37,500 nucleotides of DNA from Adiantum capillus-veneris (GCA_014529385.2 CM043958.1:91233935-91271434), one strand, 5' to 3'. Shown: positions 20,662 to 32,140, numbered from the stretch's first letter. Notes: a model not told the origin generated them from the sequence alone. Numbers and translations are program-made.

Positions 20662-21104
20662 TTAATTGTATGCCTTGCATCCATCTAGCATCTTCAAAAG
20701 GATAATTCTTAAACTTAATAAGATATCGTCGCGGATAGTCTTACCACCTCTTAATACCTTGTCTTCATGTCGAAGAATGGACTCGGGCTGCATCACCACC
20801 TCTTGGTCCTCGATCTCCGGTGCGTCTTCAATAGTTGGTTCTTGAGGTGGCTCTCCTTTGTAAGGCTTTAATAGGCTCACATGGAAAGCATTGTGTATGA
20901 GACAATGATTGGGAAACTTGAGTTGATAGGCCATCTCATTGATTGCCTAAGAATCTGGAAGGGACCATAGTACCTTTTTGCTAGTTTAGCATAGTACTTT
21001 TGGTGGCCCGTAGGATTCTTGCCCGTCGTGTTCCTTAATCGAGCCTTGGAAAACTTTAATAAGACCCAATCATTTTCTTTGAAGGTTGGGATCTTCTGTG
21101 CTTG
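20662..21104 (-). pseudogene. Integrase C-terminus and chromodomain, copy B
   Basis: The part near 21080-20935 is shifted and broken but reads VLLKFSKARLRNTTG, then KLAKRYYGPFQIL, the GPF/Y module of chromovirus integrase. The last frame begins MAYQLKFPNHCLIHNAFHV and ends in a chromodomain: a PESILRHEDKVLRGGK strand, then, after a 1-base shift near 20730, the YLIKFKNYPFEDARWM core. Chromodomains bind modified histone tails and direct integration into heterochromatin. Confidence 0.85.
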
Positions 21105-22130
21105 TCAGCCAGTAGCCTTTTGCCTTTGCTGTGAGATAGAGATAGCATCCTTAATCTTTTGAAAAGATTCTTGTAGGTCTTGGCTATACTCATCTGCAGC
21201 GAAGATCTTCCCATGTACCTTAAGTAGCAAGGGACTTTTTGATCTTCCCTCAATTACCTCGAAAGGTGCTTTTCCCGTGGAAGTATGTACAGTGTTATTG
21301 TAAGCATACTCCACTAAGGGTAAGTACTTCTCCCATTGGGATCTTTGATCTACTTCCGTTACATAGGCTTTTAGTAGATCGAGAATTGTTAGGTTAACTA
21401 TTTCACTTTGGCCATCTGTTTGTGGATGATAGGCCGAAGAGAAGTTTAGCCTTGTCCCTAAATTCTCAAAGAGACCCTTCCAAAAATTACTGGTCACTTC
21501 TAGGATCTCTATCCGACACTATGGACATTGGCAAGCCATGGTACTTGAAAATTTGTGAAATGAAGAGGGTTGCCATTTGATGGGCTTTGATAGTCTTTTT
21601 GACAGGTATAAAATGAGCTTGTTTACTGAACCTGTCTACTATCGTCCATATTCCCGTATTCCCATGGATAGACTTAGGCAATCCAAAGATAAAATCCATG
21701 GATATGCTCTCCCATGGTGAATTAGGGATTGACAAGGGTTGAAGAAATCCAAGTTGCTTCCCTCTATCAAATTTTGTCTTTTGGCATACCACACATTTAG
21801 AAACATACTCTTGTATGTTCACTTTCATGGTAGGCCAATAGAAATATGTTTCAATTCCCTTTAAGGTAGACTGAATCCCTCTATGCCCCGCATACGATGG
21901 AGCATGAGATTCATACATTACTTTCTCACGTAGTGAGTTAGTAACGCATAGTCTATTTCCATAGAGAAGATAACCATCTTGTAAAGTAAATGGTTCTTCT
22001 TTCTTCCCTAATGCAAGGGCTGAAATCACATCTCTAAAATCGGGATCAATAGCGTACTCATCTATCATTGAAGATAGATCATTGTGAGTTGCTATGGAAA
22101 CCGCATTCACTCTCGGCCGTCTTGAGAGTG
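21105..22130 (-). pseudogene. Integrase, copy B
   Basis: The zinc domain reads H-APSYAGHRGIQSTLK with CVVC at YVSKCVVCQKTKF. Catalytic residues are present: Asp in SMDFIFGLPK, Asp in IVSDRDPR and Glu in HPQTDGQSEIVN, the last in a second frame. The shift lies near 21485-21497, between the second Asp and the Glu. The frame ends at a TAG near 21105 inside the C-terminal region. It would insert the cDNA into the genome. Confidence 0.9.
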
Positions 22131-22440
22131 CATCAGCTACTTGATTATGCTTGCCAGCAATGTGAGCAATATGAAAATGAAATTGCGAAAGGAAATTTTG
22201 CCCACCTCATTTGTTTGTCGGAGAGCTTGGTCTACGTCATGAAGTACTTAAGACTTTGGTGATCCGTTCGCAGAATGAAAGGAGTCCCCAATAAATAGTG
22301 CTTCCATGAGTCTAAGGCATGTAGAACTGCAAGGAGTTCCTTTTCGTATATGCCTAGAGCTTGCTCAACAGGGGAGCCTTCGACTCTCATAGCCTATGGC
22401 GTGCCCTTCTTGGAGCAAAACAGCTCCAAGGCAATCACCA
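22131..22440 (-). pseudogene. RNase H, copy B
   Basis: After VQCDACGDCLGAVLLQ (first Asp) a frameshift near 22380 precedes SPVEQALGIYEKELLAVLHA (Glu) and ILRTDHQSLKYFMT (Asp). The next codon is TAG, consistent with a CAG to TAG change, followed by TKLSDKQMRW in the same frame. A further shift follows near 22160. Confidence 0.85.
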
Positions 22441-23543
22441 CAAGCATCACATTGGACCTCAAATGGTTTTGAGAGATCCGGTAGTGTAAGCACAGGTTGA
22501 GAGATAAGCTTTTCTTTAAGCTTTTCGAAAGCATTGTTCTCCTTAGCAGACCATGTATACCTAACTCTTTTCTTTGTTAGGTCATGTAATGGTCCCGCAA
22601 TTTGTGAGAACTTTTCTATGAAGCGTCTATAGTATGCACACATACCTATAAAGCTTCTTAGTTCATGAAGATTCCTTGGTTTAGGCCATCCTTTTATTAC
22701 CTCTAACTTTGATGGATCCATTTGGATGCCATCTTGAGAGATAATGTGACCTAAATACTGAATCTCTTGCAAGAAAAATTCACTTTTTTCGATTAACATA
22801 AAGTTTATTCTCTCTTAAAACTTGAAATATTACCTGGAGGTGTTGCTTGTGTTCGTCTAATGAATTAGAGTAGATGATAATATCATCAAAGAACACTCCA
22901 GTGAAGGTTCGATGAGGCCTGAACAGCTTCTCCATCAAGCGGTTGAATGTGGCTGGTGCATTGGTCAAGCCAAAAGGCATGACAATGTATTCGTAAAGAC
23001 CAAATGTGGTGCGAAATGCGGTCTTTACAATGTCTTGATCAACTATCCTTATTTGATGATAGCCACTTTTTAGGTCAATCCTACTGAAGTAGGTCGATCC
23101 TTGTAGCTTATCAAATAGGTCTTCTACCCGTGGAACGGAAACCTATTCTTGATAGTGATCCTATTTAGTGCTCTATAGTCGACACACATACGATATGTGC
23201 CGTCTTTCTTTTGCACTAATAGCACAGGTGAGCAAAATGGAGATGAGCTAGGCCTAACCATGCCCTTCTCAACTAACTCATGCACTTGCCGCATAATCTC
23301 CTCTTGTTGAGCTTGAGAAACTCTATAAGGAGGTTTGTTAGGCGGTGAACTTCCTGGAAGAAGTTCAATTGCATGGTCATCATTACCTCGTTTAGGAGGT
23401 AGCTCACAAGGGATGTCGTCAATAAAAACATCTTGAAACCCCTTGAGAAAATTGGATAACTCTAATTCCTTTTGGTTGCTTTTATTTTCTTTTGCTAAAG
23501 CATTAGGTTCATTTTGAGAATCTTTAACAAAAATCATGTACAC
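22365..23543 (-). pseudogene. Reverse transcriptase, copy B
   Basis: Three segments in different frames make up one RT. The first (23543-23124) has [20 protein letters not shown] and [18 protein letters not shown] 1-base loss in the CCACGGG near 23143 then breaks it. The middle has FSRIDLKSGYHQIRI, MPFGLTNAPATFNRLM and the catalytic FFDD at 22882-22893. The third (22799-22365) has IQYLGHIISQDGI, SFIGMCAYYRRFI and runs into RNase H. Residues for polymerisation are present but never in one frame. Confidence 0.92.
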
Positions 23544-23587
23544 GGAAATAGAGCTCTTTATTGACTTGTTGAAAGCTGGTGTATGTA

Positions 23588-24062
23588 CAATGGGATAGTG
23601 TTACCCATTTCCTTAGCATCTATATACATGTCTTTTTACCTGAACTTAAAGGAGATTCTCCTTTCAGGAAATTTAACATCGGCAGCCAGGCGGTCAAACC
23701 ATGGTGCCCCTAGGATTACATCCTCATGCTTGAGAGGAGAGATAAAGAAGTCCTCTTTGTCCACATAGCCTTGGACATGAAGCCTCAATTTCCCGATTAA
23801 GGAGTGACTGAAGCTTCTTGCCCCTTGAAGGCACTGTCTGCGGGTAGGACATCTCCCATCTCGTAGGATTGTATGCCTAGCTTGTGGCCAACTCTATAGA
23901 TATAAAATTGTGAGTAGAACCAGGGTCAAAGAGAATAAAAGCATCATGTTCTCTTACCTTTCCCAAGCATGGCATAGAGGAGATCCTTTGTGATGAGTTT
24001 GGTGAGTCTCCTCCTCTTGGATTTCAACCAAGGAAGCTCTAGGAGGATCTTGGCGGTTGTTC
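23588..24062 (-). pseudogene. Aspartic protease, copy B
   Basis: The catalytic loop is LFDPGSTHNFIS near 23935-23900, identical to copy A. A 1-base loss near 23885 follows. The end of the domain (DVILGAPWFDRLAADV) is in another frame and closes at TAA 23636-23638, the same codon position as TAA 17411 in copy A. A further 1-base loss in ACTATCCCATT near 23594 follows. Confidence 0.82.
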
Positions 24063-25544
24063 TTTTGGGGACAAGCGCGGTACACATGCCCTTGTCGCCA
24101 CACTTGAAACACCGGTTATCCTTGCGATAACGCTCAAGCTCTTGAAGAGGTTTATCCTTGCGATAACTCCCTTCTCTTTAGCTTTGTTGGAGTTGCCCTT
24201 AGGAGACTTTTGGACATTGTCCTTCCCCTTAGGCTCATTGGAACCCTTGTTTCCGGGGCTTATTATTTCTTTTAGCCCCCGTTTGGAAATTGATTCGAGA
24301 GGCCACCATAGTATGGTGTATTACCGCCGATATGGTACGTGGCCTTTGGGAGTTGACATACTCCGCCATTTCTTCGGTTAAGCCCGCACAAAATTGTTGC
24401 TTTTGCTCTCCAAAATCCAACTTTTTGAAGACAGTGGCTTTGAGTTGTAGGTCCCAAAACTTGTCTACATATTTGTGGATGGATTCATTGGGAGAGAGCT
24501 TTAAGCTTCGCCATTCGGTGAGTACTTTGTCTTTGGCATCGGTGGCCAAAACTTTCATAATGGAAGCTCTTAAAGCTTTCCATGTTCGTGGAGCTTCACC
24601 GTTGGCTCGTAGGCTAGACCACCATTGCTGGCGGACTTTTGAAAGTGCATAGCTACATGGCGTAGCTTAGAGGACTCCGTGAAGCCCTCATCTCCAAACG
24701 CCGCATCAAATTGCTGGATAAAGGCCAAGACTTTGTCCGTAGCACCAAAGGTGCCATCATAGGTAAGGAAAGAGATGCTCTTCCCTCCCTCTTTGAATTT
24801 CTTCAGCTTGGATGACCTCTTCCATGCGGCATAGGATTTCCTATGGCCTCTTCTTTTTGATGGTTCAAAGGTTGCACCATCACTTTCTTCAGAAGGTGAA
24901 GAATTTGAAGAAGGTGGAGAAGAGGGTGACCTCTTTCTCGCCTTTTTCTTGTCTTGATCTTCGTCGTCTTCACCATGACTTTCATAAGAGGAAGAGGATG
25001 AAGAAGATGGAGAAGAGGGTGTCCTCTTTCTCGCCTTTTTCTTCTCTTGCTTTTTATCATCCCTCTTTGAATTATGGTGTGGAGAAGAGTGTGATGGTCT
25101 TCTCCGCTTTGGTGGTGATGGAGAGCGTTTAGCCCGCCGTCTTCGTGGAGCCATCTCCGCCGAGGTGGCGGAGACTCACTTCTTTCTCGTTCCTTCGGTG
25201 GGAGGCTCTTGAGTTCTCCTTTGGGAAGGAGATGCATCATCAAGAAGTAAATTCTTGAGCCCTTCGTATGGATTCTCTTCTTCTTCCCGAATCGGAGAGA
25301 GACCTCTTTTGGTAGTCTCACAAGGAGGCTTCCTAGGTGTTCTCTCGTCATGGTGATGAGCTTGGAGAATCCCGTGAGCACGGAGCTGCCGTTGCACTTC
25401 ACTTTGGAGAGATGGATTGCCCATGGCTTGTTGAAGCCTAGAAACAAGATAGTTAACAAGCATTGAAGCATCATTAGTAGCTTGCTCATGAGCAAAATCA
25501 AAGTTATCAACATTAATTTCACTCTCTTTACTATTGTCAGCCAT
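24063..25544 (-). pseudogene. Gag, copy B
   Basis: It starts MADNSKESEINV at 25544. The frame stops at TGA near 25174-25176, which lies between a +1 change (CCTCCCACCG near 25204) and a -1 change near 25170 relative to copy A; outside that interval the frame is the same as that of MAPRRRRAKR at 25154. A Ser/Arg-rich linker, the gag core (GKSISFLTYDGTFGATDKV) and a second segment from 24558 follow, separated by a shift near 24635. The zinc knuckle near 24120-24075 has lost one base (GGCGACAAGG), so the CCHC cannot be made. The Ser-rich linker has a longer acidic repeat than in copy A. Confidence 0.88.
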
Positions 25545-25942
25545 TCTAACAACTTTTAGGTGTAAACTTTTTAGGTGTACTTTGGCACTTCAAGCCCTAG
25601 TTGCTACTCCTCTTTACCCCTTTAGAAAAAGCACTCAAGCTACTGTACCCGCGGCTCGAATACCATTAATTGCAAGGAATAGAAGAGAGGGTCTTTCGAC
25701 ACCAAAACAACACCGGCTCCTGTCAAGCTTCTAATAGCTCAATAGTGGTTAAGCCATAGGCAAGCCCCGTAGGACTCCACTATTAAGACCATAGCTCTCG
25801 ACGGTGATGCCCCGTTAACTGCACAAAGGCAGGCGCACTGCAAGGCTGAAAAATCCCTATTCTACTTACTCACAGGCAATTAATAATACCAACCATTTAT
25901 AGCTAGCTTGAGGACCTCCCTTCTTGAGCAAGAAAAGAGAAA
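25545..25942 (-). other. 5' untranslated leader of copy B
   Basis: About 400 bp between PBS and gag, non-coding, closely matching 15081-15487 of copy A. Confidence 0.75.
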
Positions 25943-25961
25943 CCTTGTGCTCTGATACCAA
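25943..25961 (-). promoter_or_regulatory. Primer-binding site, initiator-Met tRNA
   Basis: On the minus strand TTGGTATCAGAGCACAAGG follows the LTR directly. TGGTATCAGAGC is the standard complement to the 3' end of plant initiator Met tRNA. Confidence 0.93.
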
Positions 25962-27268
25962 TGTAACATTTAATGGCCTAATAATTTGTGTGTAGCGGAA
26001 ATTAGCATGAACATAGTGGGCATTTCATTAGAATAGATTCCTAATGAGAATTACAAGAGTGCTTGGGTGGAGAGAGAACCAAAAAGCATAACACCTAGTT
26101 AGATAGCATCAACAATACTTTCAAAAGAGAGAGAAATTAAGCTATTGACAACAGTTGAGGACCGGATTTGCATGGAGCCGGTCCCCCCTCCAAAAGGCTT
26201 TGTATTATGGTTTCTCCCATCAAGAGAGACATTGTACAATACAATTCTTTGTGTTCCTTCAAGACTAGCTAGTGCAATGAAGATGGAAGCTTCATGCCCT
26301 AAGCAAAACACTTAGCAAACACAACTTCAATTATCCCCGTTCTCAGACCCAAGACCTCACACACCTTCGAAGATGGTGAGAGCTAGCAGGGTATGAGAGT
26401 AGATTGAGAGGAAGAAGGAGTATCTTACGAGAAAGATGTACATCTCCTCACATAATCACTCATATTAGCATAGCTTAGCTTAGTAATTAGCTTGGTAGAG
26501 GAGATGAGCATGCATTGAAGCTTGGCTCTTTGGTTGGATTTGCCTTGAATAATTCAACTAAACTCTCATTGGATAATTCAACACTAAACTCTCATTGGAC
26601 CCCTTTCCCTCCTGGCCAAATAGGAATCAGGCAAGCCTTGGGCTGCTAGAATGCTCATTGGATCCCTGGAGAACTGTCCAATAGTCATCTAGGAGACTTA
26701 ATTTTCATTGGTTCTTTTATTAAGTTTTTTTAAATTAATTAAACTAGATTTACTCTAGCCTAATTCTCATTGGTCCACTTCAAGGCCATCCAATAGGAAT
26801 TGGGTACACCTTGTGGGCATCTGGCCTAGGGAGCTGACATGTGTCCCTCATTCCCTTTGTGTAAAGGGGGCTTGTGTGTGTGTGTGTGTGGCTTTCTCTC
26901 TCATCCCCTACATGCTAGGCTCGCCCCCTCCTATGTAGGGATATGCAAGACTTTTTTGGTCACACACAAAGCATCCAATTTCCCTTAAGGTTGACCTTTG
27001 GACACAACCTTTGAATTTTGGAACCTTAGCATTTTGGAAGTCTTAATGGGCTGAACCTTAGGGTCTTTTTAGCCCATTGTTGCACATGGCTCTTTTGCAT
27101 ATGGCCCCCCCTTTGGATCCCTATTTTCCCTCCTATGGATCCCTACTGTGGCCGGTCTGCTAGCTTAACCAATATTCAGCTTTTTCTCCCCTGGCACTTC
27201 CCCATATTAAATGATCAGTTAAACATGAAAAAATCATTTAGGAGAATTAGATATCGATTATTATGACA
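25962..27268 (-). repeat. 5' LTR of chromovirus copy B, internally deleted
   Basis: On the minus strand it starts TGTCATAATAATC and ends GTTACA. Its length of about 1307 bp is 276 bp less than the 3' LTR. The equivalent of about 19254-19555 is missing, replaced at about 26549-26598 by a roughly 25-bp unit (ATAATTCAAC...CTCTCATTGG) in two copies. Confidence 0.93.
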
Positions 27269-27273
27269 CCATG
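27269..27273. repeat. Target-site duplication (right), CCATG
   Basis: Identical to 18670-18674. Confidence 0.93.
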
Positions 27274-27394
27274 CAAATCAAACAAAAACAACACGTGGAG
27301 GCCCCTCCTTCATCTAATTTTTCAAATCTATTATAAAGAGTATAGATAGCGGACTATAGAATAATAGCAAAAGTCTATTGTGTATCCCCAGTGC

Positions 27395-28060
27395 TCAAGA
27401 AAAACCTAGGTTTAGTATAATTCCACCTACAAATTTTCTCAACTAATCTAATGCACCTTGGAGGCCCTACCACGTGTCATAAGAAAAGGGCTTGGGGGAG
27501 GCGAGCGGCGGAGACTACCTCCAAAATTCAAAGCAACTACAAAGTTCAGAGATCCTAATTAAACATAGAGAATCTACATAGTGCATAGAAGTTTAGTGCA
27601 AAAACCTCCAAATATAGTGAATTTGCCTCTAAATTTTTTGCGAAAAAGGGAAGTATAGCCAAATGCTAAAAAAATCCAAGGTTTAGTGTAATCCCTTCGC
27701 CAGATTTTGAAATGTATGTCTAAATTCTAAATTTGAAGGTGAGAAAACCTACAAAGTATAGAGAAATTGAGTGTAAACGCCTTCAAATATAATAAAGTTG
27801 CCCCTAAAATTTCTCTTATGTAAGTTTTCTAAGTTTTTGGGAGAAAGCACTCTCCTTCAACTCAATTTTAGTATAACTCCCCTTACAAAATTTTGAGATT
27901 TGTCTCAAAAATGCTAATTTTCCTTTAAGCGCTAAAAAAAAACCTAAGTTTACTACAATACCACTATGAATTTTGAGATTCACTTATAAATTCCAAGACA
28001 ATCCGAAGGCGAGAGCACCTGCAAAGCTTAAAGAAATCTAGTTTCTACACCTTCAAAACA
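27395..28060. repeat. Degenerate ~270-bp tandem repeat, about 2.5 copies
   Basis: The module A(n)-CCTAGG-TTTAG-TATAAT-C lies at about 27401, 27671 and 27939, giving spacings of 270 and 268 bp. A second module (ACCTACAAAG-TA-AGAGAA, then CCTTCAAATATA) lies at 27751 and 28019, also 270 apart, with a shorter-spaced relative at 27539. Divergence is high. No coding sequence. It could be an old satellite or an internally repeated transposon. Confidence 0.65.
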
Positions 28061-28332
28061 CCCGAGAGTTGTCGGAGTTGCCTCCCATCGTCTACCTTTG
28101 CTGTATGTTGAGGTCTGCTCCTACCTTGGGCTTGCATAACTTCTACCTTCGATTCATCGGATCAAACTTTTCCAATTCCATCATTCAAGATTCCATCGAT
28201 TCTCAATTCCGTAGATGTCGATGTCAATTGTGGATTCTTGATTCTCGATTGAGGCTTTCGTGGATCATCACTTCATCAACTTTTTATTGTAATAGCAACC
28301 TTATAATCCAAGGCCTCTTACCCTCTCTCTCT
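28061..28332. other. Intergenic DNA, nothing recognised
   Basis: A frame of about 98 codons on the plus strand begins at 28069 but has no recognisable domain and ends in CT-repeat sequence. Not called as a gene. Confidence 0.5.
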
Positions 28333-28384
28333 AGCCAAGGAGAGCTCAGTGTTCTCTCTCTCTAGCCAAGGAGAGCTCAGTGTT

Positions 28385-28426
<42 letters not shown>

Positions 28427-28440
28427 CTCATCTCCTCTCT
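28333..28440. repeat. 31-bp minisatellite (two copies) and (CT)n
   Basis: AGCCAAGGAGAGCTCAGTGT plus a CT tail is repeated at 28333-28363 and 28364-28394, then runs into an interrupted (CT)n to 28440. Confidence 0.9.
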
Positions 28441-28512
28441 CAGCCACACCACCACACTCATATAGACTGTAGTGAATGGCGCTCTCTCTCACTCACTCAC
28501 TTACACATGCAT

Positions 28513-28580
28513 TCTCTCTCTCTCTCCTCTCTATCTATCTATCTATCTATATATGTATGTATATATAATATATATATATG

Positions 28581-28633
<53 letters not shown>

Positions 28634-28668
28634 GTGTGTGTGTGTGTGTGTGCGTGCGCGTGCGCGTA
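28513..28668. repeat. (CT)n/(TATC)n/(AT)n/(TG)n compound microsatellite
   Basis: CT, then ATCT tetranucleotides, then a long AT tract with GTAT interruptions, then (TG)n and TGCGCG. Confidence 0.95.
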
Positions 28669-28670
28669 TG

Positions 28671-28891
28671 TCGCACGTGTCAATGCAAGGAACTTGCCAA
28701 TACACTGTGTGCGAGCCACAAATGGCTCCAAGCATACAACAAGCCTAAACTAGTAAGCTCAAAGATGGCGTTGGTGTGTCACTCACCGCTCTACGCTTCC
28801 TGTCGTGGAGGATTCCTTGTTGCGAAGAAGAGGGAGATGCCGCTACGCCGCGCTCAACCACCTCGTCGCCGTCGTGCCGTCGCAATGATCG

Positions 28892-28966
<75 letters not shown>

Positions 28967-29249
28967 ATACACACAAGGAGATGAAGAAGAAGAAGATGGA
29001 GATGGAGCAAGAGCACTCTTCAATTGCACAAATGAGAGAATAAGTGAATTTTAGGTTTAGTTGACTTTTATATGAGCTCGCCCCATTCACACTTGGGCGC
29101 CCATGCTTAGCCAAATAATCCCTTGAATGTTCCAATTAGAGTGCGCCTCTCATCGGCGATCACTCTTATCCTTTTCCTATTGGACCGACAAGCCCGATAC
29201 CTGACTCTACCAAATAAATAATACAATGTCCGTCCTAGGTGATAGGAAT
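28671..29249 (-). repeat. 579-bp tandem duplication, unit 1
   Basis: It begins TCGCACGTGTCAATGCAAGG; the next unit starts at 29250 with the same words. Read on the minus strand each unit has CCAAT (29179-29183), then CATATAAAAG (29065-29074), then a leader running into (TG)n(AG)n and a GC-richer segment. No frame has a recognisable protein. The GC-rich part near 28800-28890 has long open frames on both strands but no domain. Confidence 0.85.
28901..28975. repeat. (CT)n(CA)n microsatellite in unit 1
   Basis: About 15 CT units then about 15 CA units, then TACACA. Confidence 0.96.
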
Positions 29250-29786
29250 TCGCACGTGTCAATGCAAGGAACTTGCTGATACACCGTGTGCGAGCCACAA
29301 ATGGCTCCAAGCACACAACAAGCCTAAACTAGTAAGCTCAAAGATGGAGTTGGTGTGTCACTCACCGCTCTACGCTTCTTGTTGTGGAGGATTCCTCGTC
29401 GCCAAGAAGAGGGAGACGCCGCTATGCCGCGCTCAACTGCCTCACCGCCGTCGTGCCGCCGCAATGCTCGATCGCACTCTCTCTCTCTCTCTCACGTATA
29501 CACATACACACAAGGAGATGAAGAAGAAGAAGATGAAGATGGAGCAAGAGCACTCTTCTATTGCACAAATGAGAGAATAAGTGAATTTAAGGTTTAGTAC
29601 TTTTATATGAGCTCGCCCCATTCATACTTGGGCGCCCATGCTTAGCCAACTAATCCCTTGAATGTTCCAGTTAGAGTGTGCCTCTCATCGACGATCACTC
29701 TTACCCTTTTCCTATTGGACCAACAAGCCCGATACATGACTCTACCAAATAAATAATACAATGTCCGTCATAGGTGATAGGAATGT
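29250..29786 (-). repeat. 579-bp tandem duplication, unit 2
   Basis: About 537 bp, shorter mainly because its (CT)n(CA)n array (29476-29512) is contracted. CCAAT at 29714-29718 and CATATAAAAG at 29600-29609 are kept. A GAAGAAGAAG run and the GC-richer segment are also kept. Confidence 0.85.
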
Positions 29787-30048
<262 letters not shown>

Positions 30049-30197
30049 ATACGTGCATGACATCCACAATAAATCGCTAGAATCTCATCACTAAATCATT
30101 AAGCTCGTTGCACTTCATTAATGTAATGTAAATGTGGAAGGCCTCCGTGCAACGCTCCAGCACTTGAGTGAATGATGGTATGTTGATTCTGTCTTTG

Positions 30198-30199
<2 letters not shown>

Positions 30200-30236
<37 letters not shown>

Positions 30237-30237
30237 T
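30200..30237. repeat. (CA)n microsatellite
   Basis: About 16 CA units followed by TACATA. Confidence 0.95.
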
Positions 30238-30403
30238 AGAGACAATGGGTCCCTCCCTCTCTTTCTCTCTCTGTCTCTCATACACAAACACACATACATA
30301 CAAACAAAACATGAACATGTATGTACAACTGCTAAGCTTTGAGCACCAAGATCTGTGATCATTCACGACATGGAAGGTATGTGCAAGCTTGCTAATGTCT
30401 CAG

Positions 30404-30908
30404 GATTATTTGACACCTCCTTGTCAGGTGGGATCGACGGTCCACGATCTTGGGAAGATGTGGACCGTCCGTTTATTATCAAGAATCGAAAGATTCCGAT
30501 CGGATTGAGCCTCCATGACTTAAACCACCACCTACGTCTATACTCTCCCACTAAGCTATCGCGTGTCACTTGAAATGGAGGTGAGAACGTAAAATGATAT
30601 AGCGAAAATGACGGGGTAAGGATCACATGGTGTTCACTTAGAGATCGCTTTGGGACGGTTGGATTCACACAATGATCACTTTGAAATAGGTGGGTTCACA
30701 AGGTGATCGTATCTTGATTGGGATTCGCACAGGGATCACTTGGTGGTCACTTGATGTTCACATCGAGTTTACTTAGGGTTCACTTTAATTATGATCATAT
30801 GGTGATCACTTGGGGATTAATCAACCATCCACCGATACAAAACTAATCCATCCACCCCCAATTTATAGGGACAATTGATCCCACCTGAGAGAAGGGGTGT
30901 CAAATAAT
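30404..30908. mobile_element. Non-autonomous element with 32-bp inverted ends (MITE-like)
   Basis: The left arm (30404-30435, starting ATTATTTGACACC, ending GGTGGGATC) is the reverse complement of the right arm (30877-30908) with about 4-5 differences. The interior has no coding frame. The left arm lies just inside TA and the right arm is followed by TA-containing sequence, but no longer target duplication is evident, so the superfamily is open. Short GATCACTTGG-like words repeat in the right half. Confidence 0.6.
30617..30830. repeat. Short degenerate GATCACTTGG-type repeats
   Basis: At least seven variants of TGATCACTTGG / GGTGTTCACTT occur, many spaced 15-30 bp apart, within the inverted-end element. 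No coding sequence. Confidence 0.6.
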
Positions 30909-32140
30909 CACAAGGCTTACATAGGGAGGTTCATTGGACGATACATGGAGAGGAGTTCTTTATGACCTTCAACACACAAAGTAAACCCACCCTTCAAATC
31001 GCTTTTAGAAACAAAAGTAATTTTAGAAACAAATGTAGTGAGTGGTCACGCTTCAAATTTCATTTCACAGAGCTGGAGTAAAACTAAGTGGCTCTAAATA
31101 TTTATGAATATAGATAGAGTACTTTTAAACTCTACATTGTCAAACTCAGAAGTCTGTGTTTTCATTTTTTACCATGTCACTACTTACCTTTCACTTTCGC
31201 ATTTTAAATTAAGTGTTCTTTAAGGTTTTCTTTGAAATGAAGTAGTGGATGACACATGGAGGGTCTCTCCTCTCCTTCCTTGAAAAATTTAAGCTGCTTT
31301 ATATATAGTATAGATAGATAGATAACAAGAGGTGATCAAGTGCATTTGTGTCTTCTCCTTTACTTTCTCTTGAGAGTTTTCTTCTCTTTAAAGTTTAAAG
31401 TCTCCTTGCACTATGTAGGTAGTGATTTTGTTTTTTGAATCCATTAAGAATACTTTATATTTAATGTGTTTGTCTAACTACTTTGCCCTTAAAAACATGG
31501 CAAAAAAATTGGTATTTGTCAAGTAGTAGACTGTGAAATAAAAGGAAAAGCAAATCGTGTACGATGTCAAATGAAAGACCCAATGACAAACGCCTAAAGA
31601 ATATATCAATTGTTCACTTGAAAAGAATGTTTAACCACTAAAAGTGAAACCTTGCCACACTATGTGTGTCATAGGATAAATTTCGTTCAAATTTTTGCTC
31701 CAACGAGGACTTGTTAACCCCCCCGCAGCCCCTGCCCGACGGGTCCTCTTTCGAGTCTTTGCCCTTATATAGAAGGATCATAAGGAAATTGACATTCCAA
31801 TTTGTCAATCTAGCTAGGTCTTAGACTTAATCCTAGCCAATTGTAAGCAAGCTAGATCCATGAAGTAAACTTGTGTGATTTTTACCTTTAGAAGGTCTAC
31901 ATTTTGTAAATGGGAAACACCAAAAATCATCAGGGTTAAAATCTCAGTCTCCACAGCTACATACTCTACCATTCCGACCTAAAAAATTTCAGTATAGCGT
32001 GATTTTGGCCCAACGTTTTCAATCTATACTAAGTATAATGGGGGAAGGGATTCTGGCCCCTCCCCCCGGACATGTGGCGCTACAAGCTTCATCCGGCCAC
32101 TGGTGTCTGAAACCCGGTAGCACAGGTGACACAATGCGTG

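Larger units (their letters stand above)
18675..27268 (-). mobile_element. Chromovirus (Ty3/gypsy) copy B, full length, decayed
   Basis: About 8594 bp on the minus strand between perfect 5-bp duplications. The order is 5' LTR, PBS, gag, protease, RT, RNase H, integrase, chromodomain, PPT, 3' LTR. RT before integrase identifies Ty3/gypsy, and the C-terminal chromodomain identifies a chromovirus. At least ten frameshifts or stops make it inactive. The two LTRs differ by roughly 4-5% over the first 430 bp by eye, plus a large deletion in the 5' LTR, so the insertion is not recent. Confidence 0.95.

Noticed and set aside
24142-24652. Plus-strand frames over the chromovirus gag of copy B
   Set aside because: Antisense shadows of gag on the minus strand.
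27395-28060. CRISPR-like spacing of repeats
   Set aside because: The repeat is about 270 bp, degenerate and in a plant genome; there are no short conserved repeats with unique spacers.
28472-29054. Open frames of 90-178 codons across the first 579-bp unit
   Set aside because: They run through AT, CT and CA repeats, lack a domain and are open on several frames and both strands.
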